The notes under the pieces were generated by a model. The model was not told the DNA's origin. It saw only the letters and a program-made list of their open reading frames with translations, and ran no database searches. This document shows, in pieces, positions 8,476 to 17,472 of a stretch of 64,000 bases of DNA. The number at the start of each line of letters is the position of its first letter. Position 1 is the first letter of the stretch. A program made the translations under genes and the position numbers. The stretch is from NCBI RefSeq assembly GCF_003352185.1, contig NZ_CP029608.1, forward strand, positions 4,464,001 through 4,528,000, in the 5' to 3' direction. This stretch comes from Pseudomonas kribbensis. Lineage in GTDB: Bacteria; Pseudomonadota; Gammaproteobacteria; Pseudomonadales; Pseudomonadaceae.

Positions 8476-9810
8476 TTAGCGCAAACGTCTCCATATAGCC
8501 GCAAAAATCGATAGAACTCCGCCTGAAGCATAACGACGTCGCAAACGAAAGAAAAAACCTGTTGATTGATTGGCGCTCACGTAGTGCGACCGGACCAGTG
8601 ATCGATCAGGCGCAACAGTCATTGTCTCAAGCCTCTCAAGCAAAGGATGTACTACAGAGTCCCAGCGAAAGCCTTTTGAATAGTTACGAACATTTTCCTG
8701 GTATTTTTGACGCTCGCTTTTATCAGTCATCAAGATCGTTATAGCCTGAACCCAGCCCTCAAGGTCTTCAAAACCGACGGATATTCCCGTCCCTAGGGGA
8801 ATCAGAGAATCACCGAACACATCGCCTTGTGTCGCGATGATCGGCAAGTCGCACCAGAGATAATCCAGCATCCGGGTTCGAAACGAGAAGCGCGTTTCAG
8901 GGTTATCAAAGTGAGAGCTTATACCGGCATCTGCATCAAGTAGAAAATTATGGCGATCGTCATAGTCCACCCAGCCAAAATTGAAGTGGACAAATTTATC
9001 GATCAGCCCGAGCTCGGTGGCCAGATCGACCGCACAAGCACACATATCATGCTGTGCAATGCTGGCATTTGGATGTTTAACCCCAATGAACACGAGATGC
9101 ACTCGTGCACCTTCCGAAACCAGGCGATGGACCGCCTTGATGGGCGTCAATGGATCAAACCATTGATACAACCCACCTCCCCATACAAGAACAAAATCAT
9201 CTGCAGGGATATTGAAGGTTGAACGTATCGCTCGCCGGGTTGCCGCCGGCCGCTGCGACGACAATCCAAATGGCAGCAGCGATATCAGGTCGGAAACATC
9301 GGCATGACTCGCCTGCGGCCAACGATCTGCGTTGACTCGTCCGGCCAATGTCAGTGCACCCAGCCAGAATTCTCGCTGTTTTTCACTGGCACACAGGAAA
9401 TGATCTCCGTACACGAGTTGCTCAAGCAGCACGTCGCATAAAAAATTGCTGGTCATTCCTCTTACATCAAGGCTTACACCCTCGGAGGCCTGATGATATT
9501 CAAGTGGGACCGGGCAATAAAGGTCTACCACAAGGCAACCTTTTAATTCCTTTAAAAAAGGATGTGATCTTAAAGCGTCACCTTGAACTATCAGAAAATC
9601 CGCATTTTCTGCTGTCGACTTGAAACCCGCGTCCGAGAATTGTTTTGTTTCGAACAATACGTCAACCAACGGCTGAACTTTCGGCGCATATAATTTAACG
9701 TCAAAGTTTTGTGAGAGAACTTTTGCCATTTCCACACATCTGATTGCCGGCCCGGCCATTTTTAGCCCGACGACATCATTACAGACGATCAAAACAGTTT
9801 TTTTCCTCAC
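8476..9810 (-). CDS. glycosyltransferase, GT-B fold (GT4-like)
   Basis: 444 residues with a GT-B organisation. The N-terminal half has TVLIVCNDVVGLKMAGPAIR, resembling the acceptor domain of GT4 enzymes acting on O-antigen chains. The C-terminal half has FVLVWGGGLYQWFDPLTPIKAV, LVFIGVKHPN, and a FNFGWVDYDDRHNFLLDADAG block, where GT4 enzymes bind the donor nucleotide. FSFRTRMLDYLWCDLPIIATQGD follows and is the usual E/D-containing donor site. The GTG start overlaps the upstream gene's stop (GTGA), so the two glycosyltransferases are coupled. The sugar transferred cannot be predicted. Confidence 0.82.
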   Translation of the reverse strand: MRKKTVLIVCNDVVGLKMAGPAIRCVEMAKVLSQNFDVKLYAPKVQPLVDVLFETKQFSDAGFKSTAENADFLIVQGDALRSHPFLKELKGCLVVDLYCPVPLEYHQASEGVSLDVRGMTSNFLCDVLLEQLVYGDHFLCASEKQREFWLGALTLAGRVNADRWPQASHADVSDLISLLPFGLSSQRPAATRRAIRSTFNIPADDFVLVWGGGLYQWFDPLTPIKAVHRLVSEGARVHLVFIGVKHPNASIAQHDMCACAVDLATELGLIDKFVHFNFGWVDYDDRHNFLLDADAGISSHFDNPETRFSFRTRMLDYLWCDLPIIATQGDVFGDSLIPLGTGISVGFEDLEGWVQAITILMTDKSERQKYQENVRNYSKGFRWDSVVHPLLERLETMTVAPDRSLVRSHYVSANQSTGFFFRLRRRYASGGVLSIFAAIWRRLR

Positions 9811-11063
9811 ATTATGCCCGCCTTCAGGAGGTACAAACCGGCAGCGATCAGCGCTACAAAAGCAAAGGCTTTTATCAGTTTTCGAACAGGAGCCCTGTTC
9901 AAGAGCGACTTCAATTTTCCTTTCAATACAAATCCATATATCGAAGTCGCAGTAGCGCCTTCCATTCTCTTGGCGACGCGTGACATGCCGCTCAAATGGA
10001 AATGTTTTACATAGTTGAATCTAATTCTGGAAGACATCAAGCGTTCAGAGTCATGAGAAATTCTGTCGAGAGCCTCGCGCCAGGCTGGAATAATCGACTC
10101 ATGCGAATGGTTCAATTCGACATATTTGAAGGACTCTTCCTTTATCGTTTCGCGTAATTGAGGATTATCAACGAGACGCTTGATAGCCTCCACCCAATCG
10201 GCGACATTGTTATCAACCAACAGACCGGAGCGCTCCGACACTACGCATTCGACATAGGGCGTCGTATTGCTATAGATGGCGGATATCCCGCAACCACCGT
10301 ACTCTCTGAACTTATTGTTCGTCTTGGAAGCGTTGAACTGGCTTTCCATCAACGGCGCCAACCCGACACTCCAGTTTCGCGCCATTTTGAATTCAAGAAA
10401 TTGGGAATAGTCCGAAAAGCCGGGGAACCACTGCACATTATTCAAGCTGCGCAATTCATCGGAAACACCACCGATGAACTCAAAGCGGATTTCCGGCCGC
10501 TCTTTCCCTAACTGCTCAACCACTTCCTGAAGCAGCGCAAACTCTTCTTCCTTATAGCCACCGGCGTACCCGACCACGGCGTCTCTCGCAGGTTTTACTG
10601 CAAGTTTTTTTGCAATTTTACGAATCAGCGAAGTGTCAAAAGGGACAGGCAACAACTCACACTTCACATCGGGAAATCTTCGATTGATAAATTCGGCAAA
10701 TGTTTTATTGTGCGTAATCACGAAACTGGCGTTCTCAACAAAAGCGTCGAGCGACATGACGACTTCTGCCGATTTATAATAGCGTGCCAACTCTCCCGAG
10801 CCGGTGATTTTCCAGAAATTGTCATCGAGATAATACGCATAGGGAATACCATGCTCGCGCAAGTACGTCGGCAACCAGGCGTATCTTGGATCACAACTCC
10901 GGCAAAAAATATTGACACCACTGACGAGGGACGACCAACCCACAGTGCTTAGCAGTCGGGTATCGCAATTACCTTCACCACTCACATCATTCAGCAGGCG
11001 CGATACAATCCTTGTGGTCGAAATATCACCTTCAATCCAGAAATTTATTTTGCTGAATGACAT
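9807..11063 (-). CDS. glycosyltransferase, GT-B fold (family 1/4-like)
   Basis: About 418 residues from the ATG chosen here; the reading frame extends upstream only to a TTG and no strong ribosome site is seen for either. PYAYYLDDNFWKI near the N terminus and DAVVGYAGGYKEEEFALL, IRFEFIGGVSDEL and NKFREYGGCGISAIYSN in the second half fit a two-domain GT-B enzyme. A hydrophobic C-terminal helix (KAFAFVALIAAGLYLLKAGIM) probably anchors the protein to the inner membrane, which is less common in soluble GT4 enzymes. It is coupled to the next glycosyltransferase by a 4-base overlap. The role in extending the O-chain is inferred from the cluster. Confidence 0.78.
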   Translation of the reverse strand: MSFSKINFWIEGDISTTRIVSRLLNDVSGEGNCDTRLLSTVGWSSLVSGVNIFCRSCDPRYAWLPTYLREHGIPYAYYLDDNFWKITGSGELARYYKSAEVVMSLDAFVENASFVITHNKTFAEFINRRFPDVKCELLPVPFDTSLIRKIAKKLAVKPARDAVVGYAGGYKEEEFALLQEVVEQLGKERPEIRFEFIGGVSDELRSLNNVQWFPGFSDYSQFLEFKMARNWSVGLAPLMESQFNASKTNNKFREYGGCGISAIYSNTTPYVECVVSERSGLLVDNNVADWVEAIKRLVDNPQLRETIKEESFKYVELNHSHESIIPAWREALDRISHDSERLMSSRIRFNYVKHFHLSGMSRVAKRMEGATATSIYGFVLKGKLKSLLNRAPVRKLIKAFAFVALIAAGLYLLKAGIM

Positions 11064-11235
11064 ACATAATCCATAGTAGTAAAAATAGTCTAAACCGTTA
11101 ATCCGAAGTATCCCGCCGCGCGCCGCGAGACTCAATCAAAGCTTCACATTCAAAACATTCCCGTCATCAATCGTGCGTTACATCCATAGAGCGCCATTCG
11201 CGCCTGCGGCACCGAAGAATGAGAATCCAGAATCT

Positions 11236-12225
11236 TCAGGGTTTCAGGCACGGTGCTTTACCAATGTTTTCCTGATAGTGAATGGCCGTCTGACGCATGG
11301 CTCGATCCGAGTGAATCGGTGGAGTCCACCCCAGTAACTCATAGTTCTTGGAGATGTCAACCTGCAGAGAGCCGCAGACCCGACTTGCAACCGCTTGTTT
11401 GCCCAGCAGCGTCGCCATAGAGAGTATCAGCCACTCTGGCAAGGCAATCAGCCGGGATCGCTTATCCAAAGCATTCGCCAGGCTGTTCAATAACTGAGGT
11501 GTGGAGAGGTCCCGACCATCGCTAACCAGAAATGTCTGATTGGCTGCTGCAGGATGATTGATACACGTGACGATAAAATCCACCAGATTACCAAGCGCAA
11601 CCAGACTTCGCTGGTTGCGTATGCCACCTAACGGCAGCGGAACCCCTCTGTCGAGCCAGCGCAACATGTTCAGAAAATTGGCTTTGACTCCAGGTCCATA
11701 GACCAGTGGAGGACGAATGATCACAAGCTCCATTGAAGTCTCGAGTGCCAGTTGCTTCAGTGCTTGCTCGGCCTCGTACTTGGAGACCCCGTAAGGGTCT
11801 TGGGGAGCAGGCATATCATCCGCGCTGAACGGTTTCCCAGGGAGCGTGCTTTCTCCATTGACCTTGATCGAACTGATAAAAATGAAGCGCCGCACCCCTG
11901 CCTCTGCTGCCTGCTTCGCCAGTCGCAAGGTCCCTTCCACATTGACCTTGCGATACTCAGCGAGGGCGTCCTCGGCAAGCTCATTCATCACATGCACTCG
12001 CGCGGCGGAATGAACAACTACATCCACGCCATTCAAATCAGGCCGGTGACTCGGGTTATCCATGTCAAAAGACACAGTGGGGCATAATCCCTGCAATTGG
12101 GTAGCACGGCGCGTGGCAGCGATAGGCGTGTATTTTTTATCGAGCAACAGGCGCATGACCAGCCGCTGCCCGACAAAACCGCTGGCACCGGACACAAAAA
12201 TGCTCGGTTTTGGCACGATGCTCAA
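11236..12225 (-). CDS. NAD-dependent sugar-nucleotide epimerase (WbpV/GalE-like)
   Basis: 329-residue extended short-chain dehydrogenase. It has IFVSGASGFVGQRLVMRLL (GxxGxxG, residues 10-28), RRFIFISSIKVNGE (the Ser of the catalytic triad) and DPYGVSKYEAEQAL (YxxxK). The run ELVIIRPPLVYGPGVKANF is typical of the UDP-glucose/GlcNAc 4-epimerase-like proteins that accompany WbpL/WbpM in Pseudomonas O-antigen loci. Neither wbpL nor wbpM is in this window. The TTG start overlaps the stop of the upstream glycosyltransferase (TTGA) and has GGGGAG six bases before it. It probably supplies an epimerised or reduced sugar nucleotide for the O-chain or its lipid-linked first sugar. Confidence 0.82.
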   Translation of the reverse strand: MSIVPKPSIFVSGASGFVGQRLVMRLLLDKKYTPIAATRRATQLQGLCPTVSFDMDNPSHRPDLNGVDVVVHSAARVHVMNELAEDALAEYRKVNVEGTLRLAKQAAEAGVRRFIFISSIKVNGESTLPGKPFSADDMPAPQDPYGVSKYEAEQALKQLALETSMELVIIRPPLVYGPGVKANFLNMLRWLDRGVPLPLGGIRNQRSLVALGNLVDFIVTCINHPAAANQTFLVSDGRDLSTPQLLNSLANALDKRSRLIALPEWLILSMATLLGKQAVASRVCGSLQVDISKNYELLGWTPPIHSDRAMRQTAIHYQENIGKAPCLKP

Positions 12226-13142
12226 GACTTGCTCCCCAACAATGCGCTAGCCCAACAGATAAAGAAGAAGAAGACCTTATCCCTTACCCGACGCCTGCAT
12301 TGCCAGGCCCTGAAGGAAAGTTTGACCAGTTGCATCCCACGCAACTGCCTACCACGGATGAATGATGACGCCCGCTCTGGCGTCACCAACGTTGCGATGA
12401 GTTCAACCTGACTGAACCACCAGCCGTCATGGATGGTTTTATAGCGGGTAATCAATGGACGAAGACCAGTATTGGCGCCGACTTGATTACGCTCGTGCTG
12501 GCGATAATCCATAGATGCCCCTGGATCGATATACCAGCGATAACCGTTGCTTCGTGCATAGGCATAGCAATACCAGTCGTGCAGGCTGACGCCTTGCAGT
12601 TGCTGCCAGTTCGCAAGCATTGAAGCCTTTAACGAGCCCGCCAGCGCGTTACTCATCACGTAAGTACAGCCCGGCCCGGCAGCCTCGAACAAATAGTCCA
12701 GATCGACCTGTGGCTGCGCTTTGTCCAGGAGGACAGTCTTGCCATCAGGCCAGAACGCAGTGACGTTACTGGAGTACGCATCTACGCGTTGTTCTGCAAT
12801 GCTTTGAGTTGCACGAAGCAGCTTGTTCGAATGCCAGACGTCATCCTGATCCGAAAAGGCAATGAAGTCGAAGTTATCGAAGTCGACATCGCGGATGAGT
12901 CTGAAGAAGTTGCGCGATGCACCGCCAAATCGTCCGGATTCAGGGAGGATCACCACACCGGAATGCTCAGCGGCGTAAGCTCGGCACAGCGCTTCCGTAC
13001 CGTCTGAAGAGGGATCAATACTGATGTAAACAGTTACATTAACTGCTGATTGATTGAGAATTGAGGAAAGTTGCTCCTCAATCCACGGTGTTCCATTGTA
13101 GGCAGCCAGTAAAACTGCAACCTTCGGATGTTCTACTGGCAT
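12222..13142 (-). CDS. glycosyltransferase family 2
   Basis: 306-residue GT-A enzyme. The N-terminal KVAVLLAAYNGTPWIEEQL, ISIDPSSDGT (donor binding) and FIAFSDQDDVWHSNKL (DxD-like metal site) are the classical GT2 blocks. The sequence AFSDQDDVW is common in rhamnosyltransferases of O-antigen clusters. The C-terminal part has arginine-rich amphipathic helices and a hydrophobic tail (KVFFFFICWASALL) that may attach it to the membrane. It lies 55 bases after rfbA and overlaps the epimerase start, so it is part of the rfb operon. dTDP-rhamnose is the plausible donor because of that position. Confidence 0.85.
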   Translation of the reverse strand: MPVEHPKVAVLLAAYNGTPWIEEQLSSILNQSAVNVTVYISIDPSSDGTEALCRAYAAEHSGVVILPESGRFGGASRNFFRLIRDVDFDNFDFIAFSDQDDVWHSNKLLRATQSIAEQRVDAYSSNVTAFWPDGKTVLLDKAQPQVDLDYLFEAAGPGCTYVMSNALAGSLKASMLANWQQLQGVSLHDWYCYAYARSNGYRWYIDPGASMDYRQHERNQVGANTGLRPLITRYKTIHDGWWFSQVELIATLVTPERASSFIRGRQLRGMQLVKLSFRAWQCRRRVRDKVFFFFICWASALLGSKS

Positions 13143-13197
13143 GCCGTTCCTGCTTGCACGGATTGAACGCTTTGTTTGAATACCGAACTTTCCAGAC

Positions 13198-14088
13198 TCA
13201 GAAAGAAGTCGAATCCAACAATTTTTTCAGGTACTGCCCGTAGCCTGTCTTCTTGAGAGCTTCCGCCTGCTCGCTCAACTGCTCCGACGTAATCCAGCCA
13301 TTGTTGTATGCAATTTCTTCTAGGCACGCCACCTTCAAACCTTGGCGGTGTTCGATGGTGTGCACGAAGTGGCTCGCCTCAAGCAGCGAGTCGTGAGTAC
13401 CGGTATCCAGCCACGCAAAGCCTCGACCGAGCATTTCAACATTGAGGGTTTGTTGCTCGAGATAGGCACGGTTAACGTCTGTAATTTCCAGCTCGCCTCG
13501 TTCGGACGGCTTGATGCCCTTGGCAATATCGACAACCTGGTTATCGTAGAAATAAAGACCGGTGACGGCGTAACTGGATTTAGGCTTGAGCGGTTTTTCT
13601 TCAATGCTCAATGCCCGACCTGACGAATCGAACTCAACGACACCGAAACGCTCAGGATCAGAAACGTGATAACCGAAGACCGTCGCGCCTTTTTCCTGAG
13701 TGCTGGCGGAACGCAAGTTATCGGAGAAGTGCTGACCGTAAAATATGTTGTCACCGAGGATCAAACAGCACGGATCCTTACCGATGAACTCCTCACCGAT
13801 AATGAAGGCCTGTGCCAAACCATCAGGACTTGGCTGTTCGGCGTAGGTCAACTGAATACCGTAGCGGCTGCCATCACCGAGCAGCTTGCGAAAGTTTGGC
13901 AGATCTTCAGGGGTGGAAATGATCAGGATTTCTCGCATACCTGCGAGCATGAGCACGGACAACGGATAAAAAATCATCGGTTTGTCATAGATCGGCAACA
14001 TTTGCTTGGAAACACCCAACGTCAACGGGTGCAAGCGTGTTCCCGAACCACCGGCCAGAATAATTCCCTTTCGATTTGTCTTGATCAT
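13198..14088 (-). CDS. rfbA: glucose-1-phosphate thymidylyltransferase
   Basis: First enzyme of dTDP-sugar synthesis: glucose-1-phosphate plus dTTP gives dTDP-glucose. At 296 residues it is full length. The nucleotidyltransferase signature [16 protein letters not shown] is at residues 8-23, with [17 protein letters not shown] directly after. ILGDNIFYG carries the metal-binding Asp, and [19 protein letters not shown] is the family-specific block near residue 220. The start overlaps the rfbD stop by 4 bases. With rfbB and rfbD it covers three of the four dTDP-L-rhamnose steps. In this family feedback inhibition by dTDP-rhamnose is usual. Confidence 0.97.
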   Translation of the reverse strand: MIKTNRKGIILAGGSGTRLHPLTLGVSKQMLPIYDKPMIFYPLSVLMLAGMREILIISTPEDLPNFRKLLGDGSRYGIQLTYAEQPSPDGLAQAFIIGEEFIGKDPCCLILGDNIFYGQHFSDNLRSASTQEKGATVFGYHVSDPERFGVVEFDSSGRALSIEEKPLKPKSSYAVTGLYFYDNQVVDIAKGIKPSERGELEITDVNRAYLEQQTLNVEMLGRGFAWLDTGTHDSLLEASHFVHTIEHRQGLKVACLEEIAYNNGWITSEQLSEQAEALKKTGYGQYLKKLLDSTSF

Positions 14089-14978
14089 TTATTAAAAACT
14101 TCCATCAGCATTCTGTTTACGCCGCTTTGCCATTCCGGCAGGCGAAGGGCAAAATTATTTCGCAGTTTCTGGGTGTTCAGGCGTGAATTCAAGGGACGAC
14201 GGGCCGGAGTCGGGTAGGCCGCCGACTCGATCGGGTTTACTTCAGTCACCTTCAATTGCTCGCCAATCTTTCGCGCGAACTCTATGACATGGGAAGCATA
14301 GCCGTGCCAGGAAACTTCACCACCGGCAACCAGATGGTAGATGCCCGCCAAATCGGCACTTTGCTTCACTTTCAAAATGGCGTGGGCAGTGACATCGGCA
14401 ATCAGGTCAGCACCGGTTGGCGCACCCACCTGATCGAAAATCACATTTAACGCCTCACGCTCCCTGGCCAGACGCAACATGGTTTTCGCGAAGTTGTTGC
14501 CTCTGACGGAATAGACCCAGCTCGTACGAAAGATCAAGTGCGAACAGCCGGAAGCAACAATTGCCTCTTCGCCAGCGCGCTTGCTGATTCCGTATTGATT
14601 AAGGGGCGCAACAGGGTCATCTTCCTTCCAGGGAACATCACCCTCACCACTGAACACATAATCAGTAGAGTAGTGAACCAGCAAGGCATTCAGAGCCAAT
14701 GCTTCATCCGCCATGACGGCGACTGCCTGGGTATTGATCAGGGCAGCGAGTTCCTTTTCGGACTCTGCTTTATCGACAGCGTTGTAGGCGGCAGCGTTGA
14801 CTATCACGTCCGGCTTCAGATGCCGGATCGTTGCGCGCAACGCCTCCGGATCCGACAGATCGCCCTGCAGGCCGTTGAGCAAGTGGCGATCCAGCGAGAT
14901 GAGTTCACCTAGCGGCGCCAGGGAGCGCTGCAGCTCCCAACCCACCTGACCATTTTTTCCAAGAAGAAGGATTCTCAT
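14085..14978 (-). CDS. rfbD: dTDP-4-dehydrorhamnose reductase
   Basis: Last enzyme of dTDP-L-rhamnose formation, reducing the 4-keto group with NAD(P)H. At 297 residues it is normal length. The cofactor motif is [10 protein letters not shown] (residues 7-16); [12 protein letters not shown] is the characteristic family block; [12 protein letters not shown] follows, and YGISKRAGE holds the catalytic YxxxK. RTSWVYS and the terminal [12 protein letters not shown] are also diagnostic. It overlaps rfbB (upstream) and rfbA (downstream) by 4 bases each. Its presence implies that the rfbC epimerase product is available, although rfbC is not in the window. Confidence 0.96.
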   Translation of the reverse strand: MRILLLGKNGQVGWELQRSLAPLGELISLDRHLLNGLQGDLSDPEALRATIRHLKPDVIVNAAAYNAVDKAESEKELAALINTQAVAVMADEALALNALLVHYSTDYVFSGEGDVPWKEDDPVAPLNQYGISKRAGEEAIVASGCSHLIFRTSWVYSVRGNNFAKTMLRLAREREALNVIFDQVGAPTGADLIADVTAHAILKVKQSADLAGIYHLVAGGEVSWHGYASHVIEFARKIGEQLKVTEVNPIESAAYPTPARRPLNSRLNTQKLRNNFALRLPEWQSGVNRMLMEVFNK

Positions 14979-16051
14979 GCTTTATTGGAGCGATCGCTGT
15001 AGTTCTGATCAATCCACTGCTGATAGCTGCCGCTTTTCACATGCTCGACCCACTGCGCGTTGTTCAAATACCATTCCACCGTCTTGCGAATACCGGTCTC
15101 GAAGGTTTCTTCCGGCGCCCAGCCGAGTTCACGCTGAATCTTGCTCGCATTGATCGCATAACGCTGATCATGTCCCGGACGATCCTGAACATAAGTAATC
15201 AAGCTTGCGTGTGGACGATGGGCAGAATCCGGGCGAAGCTCATCAAGCAGCGCGCAAAGTGTTTGAACCACTTCAATGTTTTGTTTTTCGTTGTGTCCGC
15301 CAATGTTGTAAGTCTCGCCAACAACACCTTCTGTAACAACTTTGTACAGCGCACGCGCATGATCTTCTACGTACAACCAGTCACGCACTTGATTGCCTTT
15401 GCCGTAAACCGGCAGCGATTTGCCTTCCAGTGCATTGAGAATGATCAGCGGGATCAACTTCTCAGGGAAGTGGCATGGACCATAGTTGTTCGAGCAGTTG
15501 GTGACCAGCGTCGGCAGACCATAAGTACGGGCCCAGGCACGAACCAGGTGGTCGGAGCTGGCCTTGCTCGCCGAATATGGCGAGCTTGGCTGATAAGGTG
15601 TGGTTTCAGTGAACAGATCTTCAGGACCTTCGAGGTCGCCGTACACTTCATCAGTGGAAATGTGGTGAAAGCGGAAAGCGGTTTTGCGGGTGTCGTCCAG
15701 AGCAGACCAGTAGTGGCGTGCAGCTTCCAACAGCGTGTAAGTGCCGATGATGTTGGTCTGGATGAACTCGGACGGGCCGGAAATCGAGCGATCAACGTGA
15801 GACTCCGCGGCCAGATGCATGATCGAATCAGGCTGGTGCTCACGAAGAACCCGGTCGATCTGCTCACGATCGCAGATATCAACGCGCTCAAATACATATC
15901 GCGGGTCTTGGCTTACTTCGGCCAAAGACTCCAGATTACCGGCGTAAGTCAGCTTATCGACGTTTACGACAGAGTCGGTGGTCTTGGAAATGATGTGACG
16001 GATGACTGCCGAGCCAATAAACCCGGCGCCGCCGGTAACTAGAATTTTCAC
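14975..16051 (-). CDS. rfbB: dTDP-glucose 4,6-dehydratase
   Basis: Converts dTDP-glucose to dTDP-4-keto-6-deoxyglucose. At 358 residues it is full length. [18 protein letters not shown] gives the NAD site; [25 protein letters not shown] (with the catalytic Asp-Glu pair) and [14 protein letters not shown] (YxxxK) are all intact, and [20 protein letters not shown] is the family hallmark. The start appears to be a GTG. It is the first gene of the minus-strand polysaccharide operon; the roughly 220 bases upstream toward lapA should contain its promoter, though no clear elements could be assigned. Confidence 0.97.
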   Translation of the reverse strand: MKILVTGGAGFIGSAVIRHIISKTTDSVVNVDKLTYAGNLESLAEVSQDPRYVFERVDICDREQIDRVLREHQPDSIMHLAAESHVDRSISGPSEFIQTNIIGTYTLLEAARHYWSALDDTRKTAFRFHHISTDEVYGDLEGPEDLFTETTPYQPSSPYSASKASSDHLVRAWARTYGLPTLVTNCSNNYGPCHFPEKLIPLIILNALEGKSLPVYGKGNQVRDWLYVEDHARALYKVVTEGVVGETYNIGGHNEKQNIEVVQTLCALLDELRPDSAHRPHASLITYVQDRPGHDQRYAINASKIQRELGWAPEETFETGIRKTVEWYLNNAQWVEHVKSGSYQQWIDQNYSDRSNKA

Positions 16052-16270
16052 GCGAAACCATACCCTTGAGCTGCGGACAGGGCCACCAAAGAGCGCTGTC
16101 TAATCCATAGATGCAAAAGCTGCAAGCCAGCTTCTGTCAGAGTCAGTCTGAATCGATATGGCAACAATGCCACTACCGAACAAGAGCTGCATTTTACAGC
16201 TTAATGGACGTTTTACTAATGGATATAGACAAGTAGCGATGCAAATTCGATGGATGTCCTGCGCCTGCTC

Positions 16271-16510
16271 TTATACAAGTCGTTTGCGTGAAGTTCTGGA
16301 CGATCGTCCCAGAAACCAGCCCAGTACCGGCCCGACAAGCATCCCAATCAGCAAAGCGAGAACCATTACCAGAGAGACTGGCAGCTGCGGCCCCGCCCAA
16401 CCAAGGAACATCAACGAAATGGACTGCTGGTTCTCCAGTACAAACGCCAGGATCACCAGCATCAACAAAAGAACGAAAACACCAAGAAGCATGCGCTTGA
16501 GATTACGCAT
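16271..16510 (-). CDS. LapA-domain inner-membrane protein
   Basis: 79-residue protein with two membrane helices (LLGVFVLLLMLVILAFVLEN and PVSLVMVLALLIGMLVGPVLG) joined by a short loop containing NQQSISLMFLGW, the signature of the LapA/YciS family. In E. coli the family member works with LapB to control LpxC turnover and lipopolysaccharide assembly. Here no lapB follows. The start is the ATG preceded by GGGGAG; a TTG two codons earlier is possible. It lies 27 bases after ihfB on the same strand, matching the Pseudomonas arrangement of this gene between ihfB and the O-antigen genes. The regulatory role is inferred from the family. Confidence 0.82.
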   Translation of the reverse strand: MRNLKRMLLGVFVLLLMLVILAFVLENQQSISLMFLGWAGPQLPVSLVMVLALLIGMLVGPVLGWFLGRSSRTSRKRLV

Positions 16511-16537
16511 GGGCAACTCCCCGAAAAGTCGTGGCCG

Positions 16538-16834
16538 TCAAACCCCCTCCTCCTCTTCCTCGTTCACACGATCACGCAGTTCCTTGCCCGGCTTGAAATG
16601 CGGCACAAACTTGCCATCAAGGCTGACAGACTGACCGGTCTTCGGATTGCGACCAACCCGCGGCGCACGATAGTGCAAGGAAAAGCTGCCAAAACCACGG
16701 ATCTCGATGCGATCACCCGTAGCCAGACACTGGGACATTTGCTCAAGCATGGTCTTGATGGCCAACTCCACATCTTTGGATGAGAGCAGCCCTTGATGGG
16801 TGACAATTCGTTCGATCAACTCCGACTTCGTCAT
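16538..16834 (-). CDS. ihfB: integration host factor subunit beta
   Basis: 98-residue HU/IHF-family DNA-bending protein. [15 protein letters not shown] at the N terminus, [17 protein letters not shown] and the DNA-intercalating arm [15 protein letters not shown] match IHF-beta rather than HU. It pairs with IhfA to bend DNA at promoters (notably sigma-54 promoters), recombination sites and replication origins. A C-terminal acidic tail (NEEEEEGV) is present. It is followed at 27 bases by the lapA-like gene. The roughly 150 bases upstream, toward the small lipoprotein gene, probably contain its promoter. Confidence 0.97.
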   Translation of the reverse strand: MTKSELIERIVTHQGLLSSKDVELAIKTMLEQMSQCLATGDRIEIRGFGSFSLHYRAPRVGRNPKTGQSVSLDGKFVPHFKPGKELRDRVNEEEEEGV

Positions 16835-16987
16835 ATTTTTCCCTTCTTTTTCAAGCAGCTAGATCAGCGCTTGAAAGGTTTTAGCATGCCCGGAAGATTT
16901 TGAACAGCCCAGGGGTTGACATATCTTGCCCCACATCGAAACGCCCATTTTCAGGGCATCACGCCACCCCACCCGTACAACGCACTC

Positions 16988-17266
16988 TCACCGACAGATC
17001 ACCAACATGGTACGAGTGACGTAGCCTGCAGGATTGAAGCCGAAGGGAAACAAATCCTCATCCTTGGCGTCATCCGATCGCGTGACCACTTTATAACCTG
17101 CACCCTTGCATTCTTTCGCCGCACGCTTCTGACATTTCTCCCAACCCGAGCCCAATCCGGAGCAATCAACCTCAATGCCACTGACGCCGCGCACCGCATG
17201 AGTCTTGGCGCTGGTCGTACAGCCCGCCAAAACCAGCATGCCCATCAAGACTATAAACTTGTTCAT
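16988..17266 (-). CDS. small hypothetical lipoprotein
   Basis: 92-residue protein with a lipoprotein signal: MNKFIVLMGMLVLAGC, with lipobox LAGC so that Cys16 would be lipidated. The mature part is short and has four more cysteines (VDCSGLGSGWEKCQKRAAKECKG and the terminal VICR), which could form disulfides. A strong ribosome site (AAGGAAG) precedes the ATG. It stands alone between rpsA and ihfB, on the same strand. The residue after the lipidated cysteine is Thr, so outer-membrane sorting is likely under the usual +2 rule. No function is known to me; proteins of this kind are common in this Pseudomonas position. Confidence 0.75.
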   Translation of the reverse strand: MNKFIVLMGMLVLAGCTTSAKTHAVRGVSGIEVDCSGLGSGWEKCQKRAAKECKGAGYKVVTRSDDAKDEDLFPFGFNPAGYVTRTMLVICR

Positions 17267-17426
17267 TCACTTCCTTATGCCAGGCTCTACGCCCGACTAC
17301 TGCGATCTTCAGACTAAGCCTAGACGCGAATAGACGATTGATCCGATTAAAGAAACAGACCGCCTTACAAGGGGAATGGTTTCACCCAGACAACACACTG
17401 CAGGACACACACCAAATCGCAGGCAC

Positions 17427-17456
17427 AAAAAAGGGCGACCGAAGTCGCCCTTTTTT
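17427..17456 (-). terminator. Rho-independent terminator after rpsA
   Basis: A perfect 7-base-pair GGGCGAC/GTCGCCC stem with a CGAA tetraloop is flanked by six A and six T residues, so it can terminate in either direction. It lies 17 bases beyond the rpsA stop codon and ends the gyrA-to-rpsA gene group. Confidence 0.93.
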
Positions 17457-17472
17457 AATGATCAGACAGAAC

